A DNA stretch of 64,000 nt from Bradyrhizobium sp. LHD-71 (lineage in GTDB: Bacteria > Pseudomonadota > Alphaproteobacteria > Rhizobiales > Xanthobacteraceae), in assembly GCF_031157255.1 (NCBI RefSeq), contig NZ_JAVIFX010000027.1, positions 1-64,000 on the forward strand. The letters run 5' to 3'. How positions within the stretch are numbered: the stretch's first letter is position 1; every line of letters begins with the position of its first letter. The notes under the pieces are model-generated. The model was not told where the DNA came from. It saw nothing but the letters and a program-made list of their open reading frames with translations, and did no database searches. Shown here piece after piece: positions 52,650-61,025 of the stretch. The position numbers and the translations under genes were made by a program.

Positions 52650-53603
52650 TCAAGAACCGGGCGTCCACTTCCAGACGATGTCGGAGACGTTGACGGGCTT
52701 CGGGATCAGGCCCAACTTTGCGAAACGATCGGCGACCGCCTGCTGGCTCCTGACCACCTCGGCGTCGAGCGGCACCACGCGGAAGTTGGAGCGATCCACG
52801 AAACGCCTGACCGCCTCGATGTCGACGCCGGTCGCGTCTGCCTGCGCTTTGGCGACGTCCTCGTGGTGTTCGTTGGCCCAGACCCCTTCGGAGGCGAAGG
52901 TGGTGTTGAGCTTCGCCACCAGCGAAGGATATTTATCAACGAAATCCGTGTTGGCGATGTAGAACGCATTCGGCCTGTGCACGTCCTTGTCGAAAGCGAT
53001 GACGCGGGCGTTCTCCTTCAGCTCGGCGAGCGCCAGATACGGATCCCAGATCGACCAGGCGTCGACCGAGCCCTTGATGAAGGCGGCCGTCGCATCCGCC
53101 GGGGCAAGCGGTGCCGGCGTGATGTCGGACCAGGACAGGCCGGCCTTCTCGAGCGCAGCGACCAGCAGATTATGCGCGCTAGATCCCTTGCCGAAGGCGA
53201 CGCGCTTACCCTTGAGATCGGCGAGCGTCTTGATGGCCGAATCCTTCGGTACGATGATCGTCTGGGTGTTGCCGTCCGATTTCACCGCGGCAACGTAGCG
53301 GATCCTGGCGCCGCCGGCCTGCGCGAAGATCGGCGGGGAGTCGCCGACATAGCCGAAATCGACGCTGCCGACATTGATGGCCTCCAGCAGCGGCGGACCG
53401 AACTGGAAGTCGATCCACTTGATCTCGATGCCGAGCGGCTTGAAGGCGTTTTCCAGTGTCTGGCGCTGGCGCACCGCCGGGAAAAAGCCGCCCTTCTGCG
53501 TGCCGATGCGGATTTCCGCCGGCTTGTCCTCGGCGCGCGCGGGTGCAGCTAGGGCCGTCGCAAGCGACAGCGTCGTTGCCAGAATGTGTCGTCGATTGAT
53601 CAT
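52650..53603 (-). CDS. ssuA: Aliphatic sulfonate-binding periplasmic protein (SsuA-like)
   Basis: A 317-residue ABC solute-binding protein. The signal peptide is MINRRHILATTLSLATALAAPARA. EIRIGTQKGGFFPAVRQRQT and KWIDFQFGPPLLEAINVGSV are SsuA-type; ligand-site segments KGKRVAFGKGSSAHNLLVAA and DAWSIWDPYLAL follow. It brings organosulfonates (or taurine-like compounds) for sulfur supply. No SsuB/C/D genes follow: the next gene downstream is on the other strand. Upstream lie a small gene and a poly-Cys leader ORF. Confidence 0.88.
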   Translation of the reverse strand: MINRRHILATTLSLATALAAPARAEDKPAEIRIGTQKGGFFPAVRQRQTLENAFKPLGIEIKWIDFQFGPPLLEAINVGSVDFGYVGDSPPIFAQAGGARIRYVAAVKSDGNTQTIIVPKDSAIKTLADLKGKRVAFGKGSSAHNLLVAALEKAGLSWSDITPAPLAPADATAAFIKGSVDAWSIWDPYLALAELKENARVIAFDKDVHRPNAFYIANTDFVDKYPSLVAKLNTTFASEGVWANEHHEDVAKAQADATGVDIEAVRRFVDRSNFRVVPLDAEVVRSQQAVADRFAKLGLIPKPVNVSDIVWKWTPGS

Positions 53604-53624
53604 AACGCGGTCCTTTCGTTGGGA

Positions 53625-53858
53625 TTAGTTGGCGAAAAGTTGCGAGCTCGCGCGACGGCTCCGCTCAGAGAACACCGCACGAGCGGCGCGCTCGGCCTCG
53701 CGCGCCGAGCTGAACTGGCGGCCTTCGAGGCTGTCGAACAGACGCTCGGAGGAGAAGAAGCGGAAGCCGCGCGCATCTCGCGTGACGATGCCGGCGGCGC
53801 GGTCGTGGATCTCGATGATGTAGGCGTTCGATTGGGCTTGATGCTGTGCTTGGGACAT
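53625..53858 (-). CDS. Small hypothetical protein upstream of ssuA (77 aa)
   Basis: A 77-residue soluble protein starting MSQAQHQAQSNAYIIEIHDR. AAGIVTRDARGFRFFSSERL and FSSAREAERAARAVFSERSR suggest a small beta-alpha domain. It sits 21 bases ahead of ssuA and downstream of the poly-Cys leader. Short proteins of this kind accompany sulfur-transport genes in rhizobia; the function is unknown. A weak hairpin (CGCCG/CGGCG) lies just before its start. Confidence 0.7.
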   Translation of the reverse strand: MSQAQHQAQSNAYIIEIHDRAAGIVTRDARGFRFFSSERLFDSLEGRQFSSAREAERAARAVFSERSRRASSQLFAN

Positions 53859-53929
53859 GACTGCTCATTCGCCGGAATTTCGGCGTTCCTGACTTGGATC
53901 GTGCGATGTTGGGAGCTGTTAGGAAGCGG

Positions 53930-54025
53930 TCAGCAACAACAACAGGCGCCCGTTGCCGCCGAGAAGCAGCGCCGCGTCATGCAGGCATGCATGTCGTTCT
54001 GATTGCGCTGGTGATCGGTTCTCAT
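53930..54025 (-). CDS. Short leader ORF ending in four Cys codons (putative cysteine-responsive leader)
   Basis: In one minus-strand frame an ORF ends TGT-TGT-TGT-TGC-TGA (53930-53944). Possible starts are ATG 54025 (31 aa), 53992 (20 aa, MHACMTRRCFSAATGACCCC) or 53980 (16 aa); no strong ribosome site distinguishes them. A -35/-10 pair lies upstream and the next genes on this strand are the 77-aa gene and ssuA. Poly-Cys leader ORFs that sense cysteine supply are known upstream of sulfur genes in mycobacteria. By analogy this could couple sulfonate uptake to Cys-tRNA charge; that is inference. Confidence 0.5.
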   Translation of the reverse strand: MRTDHQRNQNDMHACMTRRCFSAATGACCCC

Positions 54026-54062
54026 ATCGCGGCGGGCTCGAGGAGCAGTTTCGTGGCCTGCG

Positions 54063-54091
54063 AATATCGTGCGATCGGCCTGGTTGGTCAA
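54063..54091 (-). promoter_or_regulatory. Putative sigma-70 promoter of the leader ORF and ssuA
   Basis: On the minus strand TTGACC (54086-54091), 17 bases, then GATATT (54063-54068). The -35 matches 5 of 6 and the -10 4 of 6 consensus bases. Transcription would begin about 30 bases before the first possible leader ATG. Confidence 0.5.
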
Positions 54092-54248
54092 TGAAATGGC
54101 TATCCATATTTGCCGTGAGGGCGCTTGAGCGTTTCTCCCGCGGCAAGCACCGGCAGCCGGATTCATCTCGCGATGAGTTCAACGCGTGCGCGCGGCTGGC
54201 GTGATACGTTTCAGCAGCCACAGAACAGAAGAACCGGGAGGTCCAGAG

Positions 54249-54980
54249 ATGGCGAACGATCTGAAAGGACGCACTGCGCTCGTGACCGGCGGCTCGCGCG
54301 GGATCGGCGCAGCCGTCTGCCGCGCGCTGGCCGAGGTCGGCGCGGCCGTGGCGATCAACTGCCGCGAGCAGATCGGACAGGCCGAGCAGCTGGCAGGCGA
54401 CATCGGCAAGCAAGGCGGCCGCGCCATCGTCGTTGCCGCCGACGTCTCGCGGCGCGAGGCCGTGGCCGGCATGGTCGAGCGCGTCACGGCCGGACTCGGG
54501 CCGATCGACATCCTCATCAACAATGCCGGCATTGCCATCACGCGCGGGGTCGACGATCTTACCGAGGACGATTTCGACCGGACCATCCTGGTCAATCTGA
54601 AGTCCGCCTTCCTGTGCACGCAGGCGGTGCTGCCGGCGATGCGCGCGCGGAAATGGGGCCGCATCGTCAACATCTCCTCGGGCGCGGCGCGTGGCGCCGG
54701 CTCGATCGGACCGCACTACAATGCGTCCAAGGCCGGTCTGGAGGGCCTCACGCGGGGCTATGCGGCGCGGCTGGTGAAGGACGGCATCACCGTCAACGCC
54801 GTGGCGCCGTCGCTGATCGAGACCGACATGATGAGCGGACAGACGCAGCTCGTAAGCCGCATCCCGCTCGGCCGCTTCGGCACGGCGGACGAGGTGGCGA
54901 AGGCCGTGATGCTGCTGGTCGACAACGCCTACATGACCGGGCAGACCGTCGCGCTGAGCGGCGGGATGGCGTTTAATTAG
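54249..54980 (+). CDS. Short-chain dehydrogenase/reductase (FabG-like)
   Basis: A 243-residue classical SDR from MANDLKGRTALVTGGSRGIG (GGGAGG site 7 bases upstream). NAG motif (ILINNAGIAIT), catalytic Ser in NISSGAARG, Tyr-Lys in HYNASKAGLE, and the C-terminal TGQTVALSGGMAFN are complete. It is likely an NAD(P)-dependent 3-oxoacyl or alcohol reductase; the substrate is unknown. It is divergent from the leader/ssuA transcript. Confidence 0.9.
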   Translation: MANDLKGRTALVTGGSRGIGAAVCRALAEVGAAVAINCREQIGQAEQLAGDIGKQGGRAIVVAADVSRREAVAGMVERVTAGLGPIDILINNAGIAITRGVDDLTEDDFDRTILVNLKSAFLCTQAVLPAMRARKWGRIVNISSGAARGAGSIGPHYNASKAGLEGLTRGYAARLVKDGITVNAVAPSLIETDMMSGQTQLVSRIPLGRFGTADEVAKAVMLLVDNAYMTGQTVALSGGMAFN

Positions 54981-54989
54981 AGGGTACAC

Positions 54990-55113
54990 CGTCATGGCCA
55001 GGCTTGTCCCGGCCATCCACGCCTTTCAGGTGGTGCGAAGAACGTGGATGCCCGGGCCTTCGCCTCGCCGAAGCGGCTTCGGCCGCGCAGGCGGGACACG
55101 CCCGGACATGACG
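54990..55113. repeat. Extragenic palindromic element, type A
   Basis: The outer arms CGTCATGGCCAGGCTTGTCC and GGACACGCCCGGACATGACG enclose an additional GCCGAAGCGGC hairpin. It lies between the convergent SDR and PPOX-like genes. Confidence 0.75.
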
Positions 55114-55135
55114 ATCATTTGGCAACTATGGGACT

Positions 55136-55747
55136 TCACCACATCGTCGCGGCCGCTCGTTCCGGCCAGATGCGGTCGTACTCCGCGCCGCCAACCTTGT
55201 TGTCGCTCATCTCGGCGAGGATCTGGCCGGGCGTCGGCAGCGTCTTCGGATCGACGCGCTTGTCGGGATTCCAGAGGTCGGAGCGGACGATGGCGCGGGC
55301 GCATTGGAAGTAGATCTCGTCCACATGCATCACCATGACGCTGCGCGGCGCCTTATCTTCGACCTTGAACGAGGCCAGCAGCTCCGGATCGATCGACAGA
55401 TGCGCGCGGCCATTGGCGCGGACGGCGTTGCCGGAGCCGGGAATCAGGAACATCAGCGACACCCGGGGATCACGCACGATGTTGCGCAAGGAATCGACCC
55501 GGTTGTTGCCGCGGCGGTCCGGCAGCATCAAGGTCTTGCGATCATGGATGCGGACGAAGCCGGGCAGGTCGCCGCGCGGCGAGCAATCGATGCCTTCGGG
55601 ACCGATGGTCGCAAGCGCAGCAAATGGCGCCTTCTCGATGAAGACGCGGTAGAGCGGCGTGACATGGTCGGCGACTTTCACGGTCGAGGCGTCATTGGTG
55701 GCAGCGTAAATGGCTTCGAGCTGCTCGACCGTTTCGATCACCGACAT
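55136..55747 (-). CDS. Pyridoxamine-5'-phosphate-oxidase-family flavoprotein at the end of the phn operon
   Basis: A 203-residue FMN-binding split-barrel protein starting MSVIETVEQLEAIYAATNDA. Its core is FAALATIGPEGIDCSPRGD and LPDRRGNNRVDSLRNIVRDP, with LIPGSGNAVRANGRAHLSID. This is the PPOX subgroup of general FMN/F420-type oxidoreductases, not true PdxH. It starts 23 bases after phnN and is probably part of the C-P lyase transcript. The reaction is unknown. Confidence 0.83.
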   Translation of the reverse strand: MSVIETVEQLEAIYAATNDASTVKVADHVTPLYRVFIEKAPFAALATIGPEGIDCSPRGDLPGFVRIHDRKTLMLPDRRGNNRVDSLRNIVRDPRVSLMFLIPGSGNAVRANGRAHLSIDPELLASFKVEDKAPRSVMVMHVDEIYFQCARAIVRSDLWNPDKRVDPKTLPTPGQILAEMSDNKVGGAEYDRIWPERAAATMW

Positions 55748-55770
55748 TCCGTTCTCCCTGGCCGTGCCGG

Positions 55771-56367
55771 CTATTCGTGCCAGCCTTCGTTCCTGATCAC
55801 ACGCAGCAGCTGGCGACCGTGATACTCCGCGCTGCCCGCATTGAGGATGGTGACATCGGCACGCGCCGAGGCGTCGTCGACGCTGCGGGTGAGACGCTCG
55901 GCAATGTCGCCGTCGCTCTTGCGCCCCCGCGCGGCAAGCCGCGCTGCCAGCACATCCGGCGGCGCGGTGATCGCGACGACGACGACGTTGGCATAGGCCT
56001 GGCGCAGTGCACCAAGCACGGTGCGCGAAACGTTGACCACGACCGTGCGTCCGGCGCGGATATCGTCGTTGATCTCGGCCGGCAAGGCGTAGGAATGCCC
56101 GTGTGCTTTCCAATGCATGGCGAAATCGCCGTGCTCCCGCGCGCGGCGGAATTCTTGGGGCGTCACCGCGACGTTGTCCTCGTCGGCGGAGGCTTCCCGC
56201 GTGACGATCCGGCGCGGAAAGACGATGTCGTGGTCATCGACGCACGCCGCCCGCGCCAGCCGCAGCAGCGTGTCCTTGCCGGCGCCGCTGGGGCCGACCA
56301 CGAGCACGAGCCGGCCGGAACCGATCCCGCCTGCTGCATCCTGCGCCGTGGCGACGATCTCGCTCAT
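55771..56367 (-). CDS. phnN: Ribose 1,5-bisphosphate phosphokinase PhnN
   Basis: A 198-residue P-loop kinase. Walker A is VVGPSGAGKDTLL. TREASADEDNVAVTPQEFRR, HWKAHGHSYALP and VNVSRTVLGALRQAY are typical of PhnN. It phosphorylates ribose 1,5-bisphosphate to PRPP, ending the C-P lyase pathway. The ATG overlaps the phnM stop (ATGA), so translation is coupled. Confidence 0.93.
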   Translation of the reverse strand: MSEIVATAQDAAGGIGSGRLVLVVGPSGAGKDTLLRLARAACVDDHDIVFPRRIVTREASADEDNVAVTPQEFRRAREHGDFAMHWKAHGHSYALPAEINDDIRAGRTVVVNVSRTVLGALRQAYANVVVVAITAPPDVLAARLAARGRKSDGDIAERLTRSVDDASARADVTILNAGSAEYHGRQLLRVIRNEGWHE

Positions 56368-57521
56368 GCGACGCGGTGTCCTTCGCGCCAGACGCTGCGG
56401 ACCACGGGCACGCTGCCGGCCACGTGCACGCGGATCAGATCGGCGCGCTTGCCGATTGCGATCTCACCTCGGTCGGTGAGGCCGACGGCATCGGCAGGCG
56501 CCTTGGTCACGGTGCGGATCGCAGCCGGAAGACTGATCGCGGGCACGTGCTCGGGCAGCTGCAGCGCGCCCATCAACAGGCTCGACGGGATGTAATCGGA
56601 CGACAGGATGTCGAGCAGGCCTTCGCGGGCGAGATCGACCGCGGCGATGTTGCCGGAATGCGAACCGCCGCGCACGACGTTGGGCGCGCCCATCAAGATG
56701 TCGATGCCGGCCTGGTGCAGGCCGCGCGCGGCTTCCAGCGTGGTCGGGAATTCCGCCACCGCGACGCCGTCGCGCACGGCGTCCGCGACGTTCTCCTCGG
56801 TGGTGTCGTCGTGGCTCGCGAGCGGGATCTTGTAGGCCTGCGCCAGCGCCACGATCTCGCGCATGTTGGTCGCGGCATATTGCTTCTGGTACTCGAAGCG
56901 CTTGGCGAACAGCTCGTCGAGCTCTGCGTCGGTCTTGCCGCCGCCCTTGCCGCGATAATAGTCGCGCAGCTTCACCTCGTCGCGGAACTGGCGTTGGCCG
57001 GGCGTGTGATCCATCAGCGACATCAGCTTGACGTCGGGACGGTCGATCAGCTCCTTGGCCTCCTCGACCACGCTCGGCATCGGGATCTCGCAGCGCAGAT
57101 GCAGGAAGTGATCGGCGCGCAGCAAATTGGCGTCGCGCGCGGTCGTGATCGCGGCGGCAAGCACGCCGGAGCGGCCGTCGACTTCCTCGGCGCCGTCCTC
57201 GCGCCAGACCCGGAGCGAATCGAATACCGTGGTGATGCCCGAGGTGGCGAGCTGGCCGTCATAGGAGATGACGGCCGCGACCGGATTCCAGAACACTTTC
57301 GGCCGCGGCACGTAGTGCGCTTCGAGATGATCGGTGTGGAGCTCGATCAGGCCGGGCATGATCAGATCGCCGCCGGCATTCTCGGCGCCGGCGGGCGCCC
57401 TGCCCTCGCCGATCTCGGCGATGCGGCCATCGACGAGCGCGAGCCAGCCCTGCTCGATCACCTGGTCGGCGAGCACGATCCTGGCATTGGCGATGACGGT
57501 ATCCTTGGCGTTCATGTCCAT
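56364..57521 (-). CDS. phnM: Alpha-D-ribose 1-methylphosphonate 5-triphosphate diphosphatase PhnM
   Basis: A 385-residue amidohydrolase-superfamily enzyme. It removes pyrophosphate from ribose 1-methylphosphonate 5-triphosphate, giving the C-P lyase substrate. Metal motifs: MPGLIELHTDHLEAHYVPRP, then LMDHTPGQRQFRD, PLASHDDTTEENVADAVRDG and GAPNVVRGGSHSGN. The start MDMNAKDTVIANARIV may be the second Met. It lies 5 bases after phnL. Confidence 0.95.
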   Translation of the reverse strand: MDMNAKDTVIANARIVLADQVIEQGWLALVDGRIAEIGEGRAPAGAENAGGDLIMPGLIELHTDHLEAHYVPRPKVFWNPVAAVISYDGQLATSGITTVFDSLRVWREDGAEEVDGRSGVLAAAITTARDANLLRADHFLHLRCEIPMPSVVEEAKELIDRPDVKLMSLMDHTPGQRQFRDEVKLRDYYRGKGGGKTDAELDELFAKRFEYQKQYAATNMREIVALAQAYKIPLASHDDTTEENVADAVRDGVAVAEFPTTLEAARGLHQAGIDILMGAPNVVRGGSHSGNIAAVDLAREGLLDILSSDYIPSSLLMGALQLPEHVPAISLPAAIRTVTKAPADAVGLTDRGEIAIGKRADLIRVHVAGSVPVVRSVWREGHRVA

Positions 57522-57526
57522 TTTCC

Positions 57527-58237
57527 TCAGGCCGCCGCGGCGAAGCTGGTGACGTCGACGATGCGGTCGGCAATCAGATGACGGATTTCGTCGTCATGGA
57601 CAATGGCAACCATGGCGACGCCCCGGCGTTTCTTTTCAGCGACGAGCTCGACCACGACGGCGCGGTTGGCGGCATCCAGCGAAGCGGTCGGCTCGTCCAG
57701 CAGCAGGATGGGGAGGTCGGAGATGAAGCCCCGCGCGATGTTGACACGCTGCTGCTCGCCGCCGGAGAAGGTCGCGGGAGGCAGCTGCCAGAGGCGCTCG
57801 GGGATGTTGAGACGATGCAGCAGCTCGCCGGCGCGGACCTGCGCATCGGCCCGCGACATGCCATTTACGATCAGCGGCTCGGCCACGACATCGATCGTAG
57901 CAACCCGCGGCACCGCCCGCAGGAACTGGCTGACATAGCCGATGGTGGAGCGGCGGACGTTGAGGACCTGCCGCGGCTCGGCGCTGGCGAGATCGATCAC
58001 CGCGCCGCGATGACGGATGCCGATGCGCCCCGAGTCACAGCGGTAATTGCCGAAGATCATCTTCAGGATCGACGATTTGCCGGCGCCCGACGGGCCCGAC
58101 AGCACGACGCATTCACCCGGATTGACGTGAAAGGTCACGCCGCTGACGACGGGCAGCTCGATGCCGCCCTGCAGGTGCATCGTGAAGGCCTTTCGGGCAT
58201 CGGTGACGTCGATCATGGCAGTCATCGGAACACTCAT
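57527..58237 (-). CDS. phnL: C-P lyase ABC-type protein PhnL
   Basis: A 236-residue ABC ATPase-like subunit of the C-P lyase complex. Walker A is LSGPSGAGKSSILKM, the signature FSGGEQQRVNIARG, and Walker B LLLDEPTASLDAA. RRSTIGYVSQFLRAVPRVA is the PhnL Q-loop region. Three Met codons near the start (58237, 58225, 58216) leave the exact ATG open. Spacing to phnK is 10 bases. Confidence 0.95.
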   Translation of the reverse strand: MSVPMTAMIDVTDARKAFTMHLQGGIELPVVSGVTFHVNPGECVVLSGPSGAGKSSILKMIFGNYRCDSGRIGIRHRGAVIDLASAEPRQVLNVRRSTIGYVSQFLRAVPRVATIDVVAEPLIVNGMSRADAQVRAGELLHRLNIPERLWQLPPATFSGGEQQRVNIARGFISDLPILLLDEPTASLDAANRAVVVELVAEKKRRGVAMVAIVHDDEIRHLIADRIVDVTSFAAAA

Positions 58238-58247
58238 CTGGGAAAGT

Positions 58248-59039
58248 TCATGGCGGCAGGATCGAGGAGACGAGGAGCTGGGTATAGGGCTCGCGGGGAT
58301 CGTCGAGAACCTGATCGGTGAGGCCGGTCTCGACGACGCGGCCGCCCTTCATCACCATCACGCGGTGCGACAACAGACGCGCGACCGCGAGGTCGTGGGT
58401 GACGATGATGACGGCGAGGTGCAGCTCGGCGACCAGGCTGCGCAGGAGATCGAGCAGGCGGGCCTGCACCGAGACGTCGAGCCCGCCGGTCGGCTCGTCC
58501 ATGAACACCAGGCGAGGCTCGGTGACGAGGTTGCGCGCGATCTGGAGCCGCTGACGCATGCCGCCGGAATAGGTCCGCGGCGCGTCGTCGATGCGAGCTG
58601 TGTCGATCTCGACACGGGTCAACCAGTCCGACGCGGTATCGCGGATGCGGCCATAGTGATTCCAGCCGACCGCCATCAGCCGCTCGCCGACATTGGCGCC
58701 GGCCGAGACCGCCATGCGCAGGCCCTGGGCAGGATCCTGGTGCACATAGCCCCAGTCGGTGCGGAACAAAAAGCGCCGCTCCGCCTCGCCCAGCGTGGCG
58801 AGATCGCGGGTGATGCCGTCGCGCATCCGGTAGGACACATGGCCGGCGCTGGCTGCGAGCTGGCCCGACAGCATCTGCAGCAGCGTCGACTTGCCCGATC
58901 CGGACTCGCCGACGATGGCCAGCACCTCGCCGGGATAGAGCGAGAACGACACGTCGCGACACGCCGCGATGCGGCCGAAGGACTTGCTGAGCTTCTCCGC
59001 GATCAGAAGCGGCTGATCATTCTCAAGCGTATCAACCAT
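58248..59039 (-). CDS. phnK: C-P lyase ABC-type protein PhnK
   Basis: A 263-residue ABC ATPase that associates with the PhnGHIJ core. Walker A is IVGESGSGKSTLLQML, signature TYSGGMRQRLQIARN, and Walker B LVFMDEPTGGLDVS. GYVHQDPAQGLRM is a characteristic PhnK segment. The start is placed at MVDTLENDQPLLIAEK (59039), overlapping the phnJ stop by 8 bases; the longer frame inside phnJ is spurious. Confidence 0.95.
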   Translation of the reverse strand: MVDTLENDQPLLIAEKLSKSFGRIAACRDVSFSLYPGEVLAIVGESGSGKSTLLQMLSGQLAASAGHVSYRMRDGITRDLATLGEAERRFLFRTDWGYVHQDPAQGLRMAVSAGANVGERLMAVGWNHYGRIRDTASDWLTRVEIDTARIDDAPRTYSGGMRQRLQIARNLVTEPRLVFMDEPTGGLDVSVQARLLDLLRSLVAELHLAVIIVTHDLAVARLLSHRVMVMKGGRVVETGLTDQVLDDPREPYTQLLVSSILPP

Positions 59040-59922
59040 GGGAGCCCGCCTTCTCCTTGTACGGCGCGGCGCTGAGGCTGCCGTGATGGCCTGCGGCCTG
59101 GCGGCCCTCGCAATAATCGGTGTCGGAACAGACGAACATGCGGCCGCCCTTGTCGTCGGTGACGATCTCGTCGAGATAGGAGTTCTCCGCCCCGCACAGC
59201 GCGCAAGGCGCGTTGAAGCGGTAGGGCTCGAACGGATGATCCTCGAAATCGAGCGACACCACCTGCGTGTAAGGCGGGATCGCATAGATGCGCTTCTCGC
59301 GGCCGGCGCCGAAGAGTTGCAGCGCCGCGCAATTGTCCATCTTGGGATTGTCGAATTTCGGCGTGGGTGACGGGTCCATCACGTAGCGCGCGTTGACCTT
59401 GACCGGATAGGCATAGGCGGTCGCGATATGACCGAACCGCGCGATGTCCTCATAGAGCTTCACATGCATCAGCCCGTATTCGGCCAGCGCATGCATGCGC
59501 CGCGTCTCGGTCTCGCGCGGCTCGAGGAAGCGCAAGGGCTCGGGGATCGGCACCTGATAGACCAGCACCTGATTCGCGTTCAGCTCCGCCTCGGGAATGC
59601 GGTGGCGGGTCTGGATCACGGTCGCATCATGGGTCGACGTGGTCGTGGCAACGCCGGCGGTTTTCGCAAAGAACTTGCGGATCGAGATCGCATTGGTGGT
59701 GTCGTCGGAGCCCTGGTCGATCACCTTCAGCACATCGTCAAGACCGAGGATCGCGGCCGTGACCTGCACGCCGCCGGTGCCCCAGCCATAGGGCATCGGC
59801 ATCTCGCGGCTGGCGAACGGCACCTGATAGCCGGGGATCGCGATCGCTTTCAGGATCGCGCGGCGGATCATCCGCTTGGTCTGCTCGTCGAGATAAGCGA
59901 AATTATAGGCGGGCGCGTTCAT
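59032..59922 (-). CDS. phnJ: Alpha-D-ribose 1-methylphosphonate 5-phosphate C-P lyase PhnJ
   Basis: This 296-residue radical SAM-type enzyme breaks the carbon-phosphorus bond. The cluster cysteines are CALCGAENSYLDEIV followed by GRMFVCSDTDYC, the Cys-x2-Cys-x21-Cys pattern of PhnJ, with a further Cys in DYC. YGWGTGGVQVTAAILG, DDTTNAISIRKFF and TQTRHRIPE-like segments are typical. The ATG overlaps the phnI stop (ATGA). Confidence 0.97.
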   Translation of the reverse strand: MNAPAYNFAYLDEQTKRMIRRAILKAIAIPGYQVPFASREMPMPYGWGTGGVQVTAAILGLDDVLKVIDQGSDDTTNAISIRKFFAKTAGVATTTSTHDATVIQTRHRIPEAELNANQVLVYQVPIPEPLRFLEPRETETRRMHALAEYGLMHVKLYEDIARFGHIATAYAYPVKVNARYVMDPSPTPKFDNPKMDNCAALQLFGAGREKRIYAIPPYTQVVSLDFEDHPFEPYRFNAPCALCGAENSYLDEIVTDDKGGRMFVCSDTDYCEGRQAAGHHGSLSAAPYKEKAGSHG

Positions 59923-61022
59923 TCCGCGGCCTCCTTCATGGCATCGGGCGTATTGGCTTCGGCAAATTCCTTCCGCAGCTTGCGCAGAAGACCCAGCTCG
60001 GACTGGAAGTCGACATAATGCGGCAGCTTGAGATGCTCGACGAAGCCGGTCGCCTGGACGTTGTCCGAATGGGACATCACGAATTCTTCATCCTGCGCGG
60101 GAGCGAGCGTCTCTTCACCGAGCTCGCGGGCACGCAACGCGCGGTCGACCAGCGCCATCGACATGGTCTTGCGCTCGCTCTGGCCGAAGGCGAGGCCATA
60201 GCCGCGGGTGAAGCACGGCGCTTCGGTCGCCGAGCCCTTGAACTGGTTGACCATCTGGCACTCGGTGAGCTCGATCGAACCGAGCGGGACGGCGAAGCCG
60301 ACGTCTTCCGCGAAGAATTCGACCTCGACCTCGCCGAACCGGATCTCACCGGCGAATGGATGGTTGCGGCCATAGCCGCGCTGGGTGGAATAGCCCATCG
60401 CCAGCAGGAAGCCCTCGTCGCCGCGCGCGAGGTTCTGCAGGCGCAGGTCGCGATCCGCTGGAAAATTCAGCGGCTCGCGGGTGAGATCGCCAACGCTGGC
60501 GCCGTCCTCGGCCTCCGGCGATGATTCGATCAGCCCGTCGCGACCGAGAATATCAGTCACGCGCGGCGTGGCCGCGGTCGAGGCTTCGGCTGTCGCCGGC
60601 ACCTCTGGCACAAAACCTTCCGCGAGCGAGGGATCGAGCAGGCGGTGGGTATAGTCGAAGGTCGGCCCGAGGATCTGGCCGCCGGGGATGTCCTTGAAGG
60701 TCGAGGACACCCGCCGCTGCACCCGCATCGCGCCGGTGTCGACCGGCTCGCTGGCGCCGAAGCGCGGCAGCGTGGCGCGGAAGGCGCGGACCAGGAAGAT
60801 CGCCTCGATCAGATCGCCGCGCGCCTGTTTGATCGCGAGCGAAGCAAGCTCGCGGTCATAGAGCGAGCCTTCGCTCATGACGCGATCGACGGCAAGGCCG
60901 AGTTGCTCCGAGATCTGGTCGAGCGTTAATTCCGGAACGCTTTGGTCGCCGCGCCGCGCATGCGCGAGCAGGCGATGAGCGTTCTCGATGGCGCGCTCGC
61001 CACCCTTGACTGCGACATACAT
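59919..61022 (-). CDS. phnI: Alpha-D-ribose 1-methylphosphonate 5-triphosphate synthase subunit PhnI
   Basis: A 367-residue catalytic subunit that couples the phosphonate to the ribose of ATP, releasing adenine. MYVAVKGGERAIENAHRLL is the family start. FSTF-type KQARGDLIEAIFLVRAFRAT, AMGYSTQRGYGRNHPFAGEI and ETLAPAQDEEFVMSHSDNVQ follow. It lies 3 bases after phnH. A Glu/Ala-rich insertion (about 170-200) is slightly longer than in E. coli. Confidence 0.96.
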   Translation of the reverse strand: MYVAVKGGERAIENAHRLLAHARRGDQSVPELTLDQISEQLGLAVDRVMSEGSLYDRELASLAIKQARGDLIEAIFLVRAFRATLPRFGASEPVDTGAMRVQRRVSSTFKDIPGGQILGPTFDYTHRLLDPSLAEGFVPEVPATAEASTAATPRVTDILGRDGLIESSPEAEDGASVGDLTREPLNFPADRDLRLQNLARGDEGFLLAMGYSTQRGYGRNHPFAGEIRFGEVEVEFFAEDVGFAVPLGSIELTECQMVNQFKGSATEAPCFTRGYGLAFGQSERKTMSMALVDRALRARELGEETLAPAQDEEFVMSHSDNVQATGFVEHLKLPHYVDFQSELGLLRKLRKEFAEANTPDAMKEAAE

Positions 61023-61025
61023 GGT

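Noticed and set aside
52645-52660. Hairpin CCGGTT-CAAG-AACCGG as a terminator between the DUF6496 and ssuA genes
   Set aside because: It overlaps the ssuA stop region and has no T run on either strand; too weak to call a terminator.
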